Origin: SVTX01 sp045538195
Lineage (GTDB): Bacteria; Bacillota; Clostridia; Oscillospirales; CAG-272
Reading direction: 5' to 3'
Length of the DNA stretch: 64,000 nucleotides
Assembly: GCA_045538195.1 (NCBI GenBank)
Contig: JAZSRA010000130.1
Coordinates: forward strand, 94,758-158,757
Both the position numbers and the translations under genes were made by a program. Positions 24,634-31,980 of the stretch are shown piece by piece; positions within the stretch are counted from its first letter, which is position 1; every line of letters begins with the position of its first letter. Under the pieces are notes generated by a model, which saw only the letters and a list, made by a program, of their open reading frames with translations, was not told the origin of the DNA and made no database searches.

Positions 24634-26970
24634 ATGAGAATTGCACTGACGGGAAATCCCAACAGCGGTAAAACAACTATGTATAACGCCCTTACAGGAC
24701 GTAGCGAAAAGGTCGGTAACTGGGCAGGCGTTACCGTTGATAAGAAAGAGCATGCAATTAAAAAGAAATTCTGTAACAACAATGACGCTATCATTGCGGT
24801 AGACCTTCCCGGTGCCTATTCAATGTCTCCTTTCACCAGTGAGGAAAGCATCACAAGCTCTTACGTTAAGCACGAAAAGCCCGACGCGATCATCAATATC
24901 GTCGACGCTACTAACCTCAGCAGAAGCTTGTTCTTCACTACTCAGCTCCTTGAGCTTGGCATCCCTGTAGTAGTAGCACTAAACAAGACCGACGCAAACA
25001 CCAAGAAGGAAAACAAGATCGATACTAAAGCTCTTTCCGAAAAGCTTGGATGTCCCGTTCTTGAAACGGTATCTACGTCGGGCAAGGGTCTTAAAGAGGT
25101 CATAGATGCAGCTGTATCGGTCATTGGCAAGGGTCAGGTCCCTCCTTACCTTCAGGGTGATATAGACCTTAGTGATAAGGCTGTAGTTGAGCAGGCTGAC
25201 AGACAGAGATTCGAATTTGTAAATAAGATCGTTAAAGAGGTCGAGACAAGAAAGGTTCTCACAAAGAACAAGAACGCTCAGGATAAGATCGATAAGATAC
25301 TCACAAATAAATGGCTCGGTATTCCGATCTTCGTGGTTGTTATGTTCCTTGTGTTCCAGATCTCCCAGGTTTGGGTTGGTCCTGCCATCGCAGAAGGATA
25401 CGTATTCGAAAGAGACGACAAAATATCTATCAACTATAACGGAACCGATATGGAATTCGTTATGCAGGACGATGAAGACGAAAACTCCGCTGCAACCGAA
25501 TTAGAGGCCGAAGCGCTTGAGAGTGATTCTCCTCTCGTAGGCAATTGGGAGTGCGAGGCATCTAACACCCAGCTTTCCTTCAATCCCGACGGAACCTTTG
25601 TAATCGTAGATGCAGACAAAAATACCGTTGGCGGTGAATACTCTTTCGAAGAAGACGAACTTGCAATGAACATCGGCGACGAAGAGCTTGAGGCCTCCTT
25701 CGATCCTAATGATATCGAGATCCCCGGTCTCGTAACTCTCATTGAAACTTTCGGCGAATGGGTAGCGGGACTTATGAAAAATGCCAATCCCCTCCTTACC
25801 TCCATTGTTGTTGACGGTATCATCGGCGGTGTAGGTGCAGTTGTCGGATTTCTCCCTCTCGTTATGGTCATGTACTTCCTTATTGCTCTCCTTGAGGATT
25901 GCGGATATATGGCTCGTGCAACCGTCGTTCTCGACCCCATTTTCAAGAAGGTCGGTCTTTCGGGTAAGTCTGTAATTCCCTTCGTTATCGGTACGGGATG
26001 TGCTATCCCCGGAGTTATGGCTTGTCGAACCATTAGAAATGAGCGTGAGCGCAGAGCAACCGCTATGCTCGCTCCCTTTATGCCTTGCGGCGCAAAGCTT
26101 CCCGTTATCGCACTTTTTGCGGGTGCATTCTTCAATGAAAGCCGTTGGGTAGGTGTATCGATGTATTTCATCGGTATCATAATCATCCTCCTTTGTGCGC
26201 TTCTCATTAATAAGCTTACCGGTCATAAGGTAAGGAAGTCCTTCTTCATCATAGAGCTTCCCGAATACAAGGCTCCTTCCTTTGGAAAAGCTTGCATATC
26301 TATGCTTCAGCGCGGTTGGTCTTACATAAAGAAGGCAGGTACTATTATTCTCGTTTGTAACTTCGTCGTTCAGCTGATGCAGAGCTTCACCTGGACCTTC
26401 CAGATCGCAGAAAACGCAAGTGATTCTATCCTTGCTTCCATCGCAACTCCCTTTGCATACGTGTTCGCACCTATCGTCGGTGTTGTAGCTTGGCAGCTTG
26501 CTGCAGCAGCTATTACCGGATTTATCGCTAAGGAAAACGTAGTTGGTACTCTTGCTGTATGTTTCGTAGGACTTGAGAACCTTATTGACGTCGATGCTCT
26601 TATGGAGGGAGTTTCCTCCGGTGCGGGTGCTGAAGCGGCAACGGTTATGGCGATCACCAAGGTAGCGGCTCTCGCTTACCTTATGTTTAATCTCTTTACT
26701 CCTCCTTGCTTCGCGGCAATCGGTGCTATGAACTCCGAGATCAAGAGCAGAAAATGGTTCTGGGCAGGAATAGGACTTCAGTTTGCGGTTGGTTACACTA
26801 TCGGCTTCCTCACCTTCTTCTTCGGATCCCTCTTCTCAGGAGCAGGCTTTGGAGCAATCTGGATGCCTATCGTAGGTTGGGCGTTTGTAGCAATATTTGC
26901 AGCAGTTCTGACCATACTTATCATCAGAAAAAACAAGCAGATCAAGGCTGAATACGCTCTCAAGGCTTAA
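24634..26970 (+). CDS. feoB: Ferrous iron transporter FeoB with an extra inserted domain
   Basis: FeoB imports Fe(II) across the cytoplasmic membrane. The 778-residue chain has an N-terminal G domain (G1 GNPNSGKTT, G3 DLPG near 58-61, G4 NKTD at 117-120), a helical regulatory region to about 225, and two Gate/core membrane regions with FVIGTGCAIPGVMACR and FMPCGAKLPV. Unusually, about 105 residues (roughly 255-362) lie between the first membrane helix and the next. They contain an acidic stretch, then LVGNWECEASNTQLSFNPDG and GGEYSFEEDELAMNI, a pattern like the small lipocalin-like beta-barrel domains of secreted Firmicutes proteins. AAGGAG precedes the ATG. The Cys-rich partner gene follows after 48 bases. 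Confidence 0.96.
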   Translation: MRIALTGNPNSGKTTMYNALTGRSEKVGNWAGVTVDKKEHAIKKKFCNNNDAIIAVDLPGAYSMSPFTSEESITSSYVKHEKPDAIINIVDATNLSRSLFFTTQLLELGIPVVVALNKTDANTKKENKIDTKALSEKLGCPVLETVSTSGKGLKEVIDAAVSVIGKGQVPPYLQGDIDLSDKAVVEQADRQRFEFVNKIVKEVETRKVLTKNKNAQDKIDKILTNKWLGIPIFVVVMFLVFQISQVWVGPAIAEGYVFERDDKISINYNGTDMEFVMQDDEDENSAATELEAEALESDSPLVGNWECEASNTQLSFNPDGTFVIVDADKNTVGGEYSFEEDELAMNIGDEELEASFDPNDIEIPGLVTLIETFGEWVAGLMKNANPLLTSIVVDGIIGGVGAVVGFLPLVMVMYFLIALLEDCGYMARATVVLDPIFKKVGLSGKSVIPFVIGTGCAIPGVMACRTIRNERERRATAMLAPFMPCGAKLPVIALFAGAFFNESRWVGVSMYFIGIIIILLCALLINKLTGHKVRKSFFIIELPEYKAPSFGKACISMLQRGWSYIKKAGTIILVCNFVVQLMQSFTWTFQIAENASDSILASIATPFAYVFAPIVGVVAWQLAAAAITGFIAKENVVGTLAVCFVGLENLIDVDALMEGVSSGAGAEAATVMAITKVAALAYLMFNLFTPPCFAAIGAMNSEIKSRKWFWAGIGLQFAVGYTIGFLTFFFGSLFSGAGFGAIWMPIVGWAFVAIFAAVLTILIIRKNKQIKAEYALKA

Positions 26971-27018
26971 TGTCTTAAGCATTTTATAAAAAACCAATTT
27001 TTATGAAAGGAGAAAAAA

Positions 27019-27222
27019 ATGGGACCTGTTGATTTTATTGCCATCGGCGTTATACTTCTTATTGTTGGCGGTGCGGTATTTTACATAATCAAAGCAAGAA
27101 AAAACGGCACGAAATGCATCGGATGTCCCGACGCGGGTACCTGCGGCTCCGCCCAAAATAGCGGTTGTTCGGGTAATTGCGGAAATTGCGGCGGTGGATG
27201 TAACTGCAGCGATAAAGAATAA
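27019..27222 (+). CDS. FeoB-associated Cys-rich membrane protein
   Basis: The 67-residue protein has one N-terminal membrane helix (about 5-25, IAIGVILLIVGGAVFYII), a basic stretch KARKNGTK and a tail carrying eleven cysteines, several in Gly-rich CGNCGGGC context. This is the layout of the small FeoB-associated Cys-rich proteins found downstream of feoB in Firmicutes. They are assumed to bind iron or assist the transporter; direct evidence is limited. AAAGGAG lies before the ATG, and a hairpin terminator closes the feo locus. Confidence 0.92.
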   Translation: MGPVDFIAIGVILLIVGGAVFYIIKARKNGTKCIGCPDAGTCGSAQNSGCSGNCGNCGGGCNCSDKE

Positions 27223-27240
27223 ACAGTTATATTAAATTAC

Positions 27241-27278
27241 ATACACCTCGGATGTGTTTCGTCCGAGGTGTATTTTTA
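27241..27278 (+). terminator. Terminator of the feo locus
   Basis: A perfect 12-base-pair stem (27241-27252 with 27262-27273) encloses a 9-base loop and ends in ATTTTTATTTTTT-like sequence. Confidence 0.85.
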
Positions 27279-27409
27279 TTTTTTGCTTACTTATCTTAAT
27301 ATCTCTTAATGGCAATAATACGTATATTAATTATAGTTGCCGATGACACAAAAAAAAATTCACGTCAAAAACAGTCAAAAATATCAAAATCAAATTTCAC
27401 TCTTGATTT

Positions 27410-27438
27410 TTGACAAAATTTATGTTATAGTATATTCT
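27410..27438 (+). promoter_or_regulatory. Promoter of the HD-domain gene
   Basis: TTGACA (27410-27415) and TATTCT (27433-27438) are 17 bases apart, with a leader of about 27 bases before the ATG. Confidence 0.55.
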
Positions 27439-27471
27439 GGTGAAATTTGAATTACAACTTTAAGGAGATAT

Positions 27472-28131
27472 ATGATTACATTTGAAAACATTAAAAATAA
27501 TCCCGATATAAGAGTGTACGTCAAAGAAGCTGACGCTTCCCTTGCAGCTCTTGGTTATACCGAGCATAGCTTCGCTCACATCACCAAGGTTGCGGAGACC
27601 GCGGGACACGTTCTTTCCTCTCTCGGTTACGATGAAAGAACCGTTGAGCTTGCGAAAATCGCAGGTTTTCTTCACGATATAGGAAATCTCGTCAATAGAG
27701 TTGACCATTCCCAAAGTGGTGCCATAATCGCTTTCCGTATTCTCGACAAGCTGGGCATGGAGCCATCCGAGATCGCAACGGTTGTCACCGCGATTGGAAA
27801 CCACGACGAAGGCACGGGAGTTCCCGTCAATGCCGTCGCCGCCGCGCTTATTATTGCAGACAAGAGTGACGTTCGTCGATCTCGCGTCCGCGAAAGCAAG
27901 ATCGAGGCGGGAGACATTCACGATCACGTAAATTATTCCGTCACCTCATCGAAACTCGATATAGACACAGAGTCCTCGCTCATTATTCTTGATCTGACCA
28001 TAGATACGGCTTTCAGCTCAGTTATGGATTATTTTGAGATATTCCTTGGACGAATGATCCTTTGCCGCAAGGCAGCCGAACGTCTGGGTCTTAGGTTTAA
28101 GCTTATTATAAACGGACAACAATTACTTTAA
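27472..28131 (+). CDS. HD-domain metal-dependent phosphohydrolase
   Basis: The 219-residue protein carries the HD superfamily metal ligands in order: His36 (EHSFAHI), His68-Asp69 (FLHDIGN), a third His in IGNHDEG, and the Asp of IADKSD. Such enzymes cleave phosphate esters or nucleotides. The remaining 75 residues form a beta-rich C-terminal segment (SSLIILDLTIDT). AAGGAG lies 5 bases before the ATG. A Na/phosphate cotransporter gene follows after 70 bases with no terminator, so the two may be co-transcribed. The substrate is unknown. Confidence 0.85.
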   Translation: MITFENIKNNPDIRVYVKEADASLAALGYTEHSFAHITKVAETAGHVLSSLGYDERTVELAKIAGFLHDIGNLVNRVDHSQSGAIIAFRILDKLGMEPSEIATVVTAIGNHDEGTGVPVNAVAAALIIADKSDVRRSRVRESKIEAGDIHDHVNYSVTSSKLDIDTESSLIILDLTIDTAFSSVMDYFEIFLGRMILCRKAAERLGLRFKLIINGQQLL

Positions 28132-28201
28132 TCGAAAACAAGTTGCCTTCGGCACATTATATACATCAACGTATTCAGCAATCACAAAAGGAGAAATCTA
28201 T

Positions 28202-29875
28202 ATGGAACTTATCTCAAGCCTTATCTGGCTTTTGGCAGGCGTCGGCATATTCATCGTCGGTATGAATTTCCTGGGCGACGCTCTTGAAAAGAGTGCCGGA
28301 GGCGGAATGAAGAAGATGCTTGGCAAAATAAGCAACAATCGTTTCTCGGGCGTAGGAATTGGCGCAGGAGTGACCGCGATCATTCAAAGCTCGTCCGCTA
28401 CGTCGGTCATGGTCATCGGTCTCGTTAACGCGGGAGTTATGACGCTTATGCAGGCAACGCCTATAATCATGGGTGCTAATATAGGTACTACGATCACAGG
28501 TGTGCTTGTCGCGCTCAAAAACGACTACTTCAATATGGCGATGTACTTCCTTGCTTTTGCGGGAGTAATTATGGGATTTTTCAAAAAGGAAAAATTTAAG
28601 TTAGCCGGTAGTCTTTTGAGCGGTCTCGGACTGATTTTCGTGGGCCTTGAACTTATGGGTAGTGAGCAGGCTTTCAGAAATCCCGAAGTGATGTCTATGT
28701 TTGAGGGGATTTTTGCGTCTGTTAACAATCCCTTCCTTCTCATCATTATAGGTATTGTTTTTACCGGACTGATACAGAGTTCTTCTGCCGCGACGGGTAT
28801 CGTTATCACAATGGTTGGTACAGGTGTGCTTGATCTTGACCTTGCGCTGTTTATAGTGCTTGGAACAAACATCGGTACATGCATCACCGCGCTTCTTGCT
28901 TCTGTCGGCGCAAACGCAAACTCAAAGAGAGTTGCTCTTATTCACTTTACATTTAATACCATCGGCGCTATCCTTTTTACCGTTCTCCTTTTGATCTTTG
29001 GAGGACAGATATGCGGCCTTCTTGAGACCGCCTTCCCAGGGGACGTCGCAACAAATCCTATGGCGGTGCAGATGCGCGTTTCGCTATTCCACGTAATTTT
29101 CAACGTTTCCACTACGCTTGTACTGCTTCCCTTCGTCAAGCTTCTCGTCAAGTATTCCTGCTTGGTCATCAGAGACAAGAAGAGCAAAGAGGAAGTTCTT
29201 ACTCTCAAGTACGTGGACGACCGACTTCTCTCCACTCCTCCCATAGCGCTTATGCAGGTCAAGAAGGAAATGGACTATATGCTCGCTCTTGTTGAGGAGA
29301 ACACCAATCTTTCGTTCGTTGCTATTTACAACAGTTCCTCGGAGTACGATGAAAAGATAAGAAAGAACGAGGCGGTCATCGACTTTACCAACAGCGCTCT
29401 TACGAAGTTCCTCATCAAGCTCTCCAGCAGCGTTGATCAGAGCGACGAAAAGGTCATCGGTTCTTACTTCCACGTTCTCAATGACCTTGAACGTATAGGC
29501 GACCACGCTGAAAACTTCCATGAGATCGGAATTGAGATGATAAACAAAAAGCTTTCTTTCTCGGACAAGGCTAGCGGAGAGATCTCTGCTATGAAAGATA
29601 ACGTTATGCAGATGTTCGCTATCTCTAAGGACGCCTTTGAAAATCTCAACAGAAATGATCTCCCTACCCTGACAAACCTCGAGGAAGGTGTAGATGGCAA
29701 GAAGAAAGAGCTTATCGCAAGCCACTTTGCGCGTCTTGCCGAGGGCAACTGCAACGTTGACGTCAGCCCATATTACTCCTCTGTGGTCGTAGGACTTGAG
29801 AGAGTTGCAGACCACCTTGTAAACGTGGGATACAGTATCGTCAACCCCACAGGTTCTCAAAAGGAGAATATCTAA
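28202..29875 (+). CDS. Na/phosphate cotransporter family protein with PhoU-like tail
   Basis: The 557-residue protein has the two inverted NptA/PNaS repeats, each with the signature QSSSA (AIIQSSSATSVMVIG near 60 and GLIQSSSAATGIVITM near 190), within about eight membrane helices up to residue 320. A cytoplasmic C-terminal part (about 350-550) is helical and PhoU-like, with the metal-binding-type segments DLERIGDHAENF and GLERVADHLVNVG. It probably takes up phosphate coupled to sodium, with the PhoU part modulating transport. AAGGAG precedes the ATG. Tandem hairpins follow the stop. Confidence 0.93.
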   Translation: MELISSLIWLLAGVGIFIVGMNFLGDALEKSAGGGMKKMLGKISNNRFSGVGIGAGVTAIIQSSSATSVMVIGLVNAGVMTLMQATPIIMGANIGTTITGVLVALKNDYFNMAMYFLAFAGVIMGFFKKEKFKLAGSLLSGLGLIFVGLELMGSEQAFRNPEVMSMFEGIFASVNNPFLLIIIGIVFTGLIQSSSAATGIVITMVGTGVLDLDLALFIVLGTNIGTCITALLASVGANANSKRVALIHFTFNTIGAILFTVLLLIFGGQICGLLETAFPGDVATNPMAVQMRVSLFHVIFNVSTTLVLLPFVKLLVKYSCLVIRDKKSKEEVLTLKYVDDRLLSTPPIALMQVKKEMDYMLALVEENTNLSFVAIYNSSSEYDEKIRKNEAVIDFTNSALTKFLIKLSSSVDQSDEKVIGSYFHVLNDLERIGDHAENFHEIGIEMINKKLSFSDKASGEISAMKDNVMQMFAISKDAFENLNRNDLPTLTNLEEGVDGKKKELIASHFARLAEGNCNVDVSPYYSSVVVGLERVADHLVNVGYSIVNPTGSQKENI

Positions 29876-29889
29876 ATCTTCAAAAAATA

Positions 29890-29985
29890 CCGTTTCCAAG
29901 CGATAAACGTATCGTAAGAGGAAACGGCAACTAATAATTCAAAATAAGAGCTTCACCAATTTCGGTGAGGCTCTTATTCTTTGGA
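29890..29985 (+). terminator. Tandem hairpins ending the phosphate-transporter transcript
   Basis: The first hairpin pairs 29890-29897 with 29920-29927 and has an inner CGATA/TATCG stem. The second is a 15-base-pair stem with one wobble (29943-29957 with 29964-29978) ending in a short T-rich tail; it is the likely terminator. Confidence 0.7.
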
Positions 29986-30041
29986 CAACGGGCAAAAATC
30001 GGTTTGCATTATAAAAAACCTATTTAATTTAGTTAAATATA

Positions 30042-30070
30042 TTGAAAAAAATGACAAACTGTGATAAAAT
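30042..30070 (+). promoter_or_regulatory. Promoter of the hydrolase-metF-metH run
   Basis: TTGAAA (30042-30047) and TAAAAT (30065-30070) are 17 bases apart, about 20 bases before the hydrolase start. I see no SAM or cobalamin riboswitch in this short leader. Confidence 0.55.
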
Positions 30071-30090
30071 ATATTATTGATATTTTTTGA

Positions 30091-31059
30091 ATGGTGATAT
30101 ATATGCCTGATCCCATTAGAGTTGCTTTGATCCTATCTGCCGTTTTGATAATTCTTGCCGTCATAGCACTTTTGATAGCAAGGAAAATATACAAAATTGC
30201 TTTTTTTGCCGTGCCTGATCCCAACGACGACGTTTTTACTATTCCCGACAACGACCAATATAGGGATAACCGCAATTTTATGGTCTCTATTATAAAAGAG
30301 CTTAACGATATTCCCTTTGAGAGCGTGACCATAACCTCTCACGACGGCTTGAAGCTTTTCGGCAGATACTATCACGTCACCGACGGCGCTCCCGTTTTTA
30401 TTGAGTTTCACGGTTACAGAAGCATGGGTATTCGAGACTTTTGCGGCGGCGACCGAGTAGTCCGCTCACAGAAGCATAACACGCTGATCGTTGACCAGAG
30501 AGCGCACGGACGAAGCGAGGGCAACACCATAACCTTTGGCATCAAGGAAAGACGCGACTGCCTTTCTTGGATAGAATACGTTTTGAACAGATTCGGAGAC
30601 GGCACAAAAGTCTTTTTGATAGGCGTATCAATGGGAGCGGCAACAGTTCTTATGGCAAGCGAGCTTGATCTTCCCAAAAACGTAGTGGGCATAATGGCAG
30701 ACTGTCCCTACTCAGCCCCTTGGGAGATCATCAGTAAGGTTGGAAAGGGCATGCACATTCCCACCACCCTCGCATATCCCCTCGTGCTTCTGTCCGCAAG
30801 ACTTTTCGGCGGATTTGATCTCAATGAGACCTCTGCCGTCGAGGCGGTCAAAAATACTAATATTCCCATTCTGCTGATACACGGAGAAGCAGACCGTTTC
30901 GTCCCTTGCGACATGAGCCGAAGAATTGCGGAGGCTTGCGCTTCGGACATCACTTTTATAACCTTTCCCGAAGCAGGTCACGCATTAAGCTATATTATCG
31001 ATGAAAAGAGATATACCGACGAAGCAATCAAATTTATCAATCAATGCTTGCAAAAATAA
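30091..31059 (+). CDS. Membrane-anchored alpha/beta hydrolase
   Basis: The 322-residue protein has one N-terminal membrane helix (about 10-32) and an alpha/beta hydrolase fold with the nucleophile elbow GVSMG (Ser180), an acid Asp268 in HGEADRFVP and His297 in EAGHALSY. The oxyanion region is IEFHGYRSMG. This fits the YqkD/BAAT-like serine hydrolases, whose substrates are mostly unknown. The start is uncertain: the ATG at 30091 has little ribosome binding sequence, and another ATG at 30103 follows closely. metF begins 12 bases after the stop. Confidence 0.85.
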   Translation: MVIYMPDPIRVALILSAVLIILAVIALLIARKIYKIAFFAVPDPNDDVFTIPDNDQYRDNRNFMVSIIKELNDIPFESVTITSHDGLKLFGRYYHVTDGAPVFIEFHGYRSMGIRDFCGGDRVVRSQKHNTLIVDQRAHGRSEGNTITFGIKERRDCLSWIEYVLNRFGDGTKVFLIGVSMGAATVLMASELDLPKNVVGIMADCPYSAPWEIISKVGKGMHIPTTLAYPLVLLSARLFGGFDLNETSAVEAVKNTNIPILLIHGEADRFVPCDMSRRIAEACASDITFITFPEAGHALSYIIDEKRYTDEAIKFINQCLQK

Positions 31060-31071
31060 GAGGATACTACA

Positions 31072-31950
31072 ATGAAGCTTACCGAAATTTTTGAAAAAGA
31101 TACACCGCATCTCTCGTTTGAGGTGTTTCCCCCTAAAACCACCACTGCGTTTGAAAGCGTAAAGACCGCTACCGAGGATATAGCAAAGCTGAAACCCTCA
31201 TTTATGAGCGTTACGTATGGCGCTGGCGGAGGAACAAGTCAATACACTCTTGATATTGCAAAGAACGTCAAGGAGCTTTACGGTGTTCCCACTCTGGCGC
31301 ATCTTACCTGCGTTTCCTCGACCCGTGAGACAGTACATAGCATGATCGAACGCATAAAGGACGCAGGAATACAAAACGTCATGGCTCTGCGCGGTGATAT
31401 TCCCGCAGACAAGCAGGACGAGGATAGAAGCCTTTGGACTTATCATCACGCAATAGACCTTATCCGTGAATTGAAGGAAAGCGGACACGATTTTTGCATC
31501 GGAGGCGCTTGCTATCCTGAAATTCATCCCGAAAGCTCCGACCAAAAAGAAGATATTAAACGTCTAAAAGAAAAGGTCGACGCAGGCTGTAATTTTCTCA
31601 CAACGCAGATGTTCTTTGACAACAATCTGCTCTACAACTTCCTTTACAAAATTCGCGAGGCGGGCATAACCGTTCCGATAATCCCGGGAATTATGCCGAT
31701 AACCAACGCAAATCAGGTGGCTCGTTCTATCAAGCTTTCGGGATCTTTTATGCCCCAGAGATTTAAGTCTCTCGTAGACAAGTTTGGAGATAACCCCGAG
31801 GCTATGAAGCAGGCGGGCATCGCTTACGCTACGGATCAGATAATCGATCTGTACGCAAACGGCATTACCAACGTTCACGTTTACTCAATGAACAAGCCTG
31901 ACGTTGCCGAGAAGATACAGAGCAATCTGTCGGCTATTTTAGGCAAATGA
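31072..31950 (+). CDS. metF: Methylenetetrahydrofolate reductase
   Basis: The enzyme reduces 5,10-methylene-tetrahydrofolate to the 5-methyl form, the methyl donor for methionine synthase. The 292-residue TIM-barrel protein has the FAD-site start HLSFEVFPPK, SVTYGAGG, LAHLTCV, ALRGDIP and TQMFFDN, all characteristic of MetF. AGAGGA precedes the ATG. It lies 12 bases after the hydrolase and 30 bases before metH, whose substrate it supplies, so the pair is a functional unit. Confidence 0.96.
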   Translation: MKLTEIFEKDTPHLSFEVFPPKTTTAFESVKTATEDIAKLKPSFMSVTYGAGGGTSQYTLDIAKNVKELYGVPTLAHLTCVSSTRETVHSMIERIKDAGIQNVMALRGDIPADKQDEDRSLWTYHHAIDLIRELKESGHDFCIGGACYPEIHPESSDQKEDIKRLKEKVDAGCNFLTTQMFFDNNLLYNFLYKIREAGITVPIIPGIMPITNANQVARSIKLSGSFMPQRFKSLVDKFGDNPEAMKQAGIAYATDQIIDLYANGITNVHVYSMNKPDVAEKIQSNLSAILGK

Positions 31951-31980
31951 TAACCGAAAAAAATAACTGATTGGATCAAT

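Noticed and set aside
30042..31980. SAM or cobalamin riboswitch before metF/metH
   Set aside because: The leader before the operon is only about 20 bases and the gaps within it are 12 and 30 bases, too short for these elements. No conserved core is visible.
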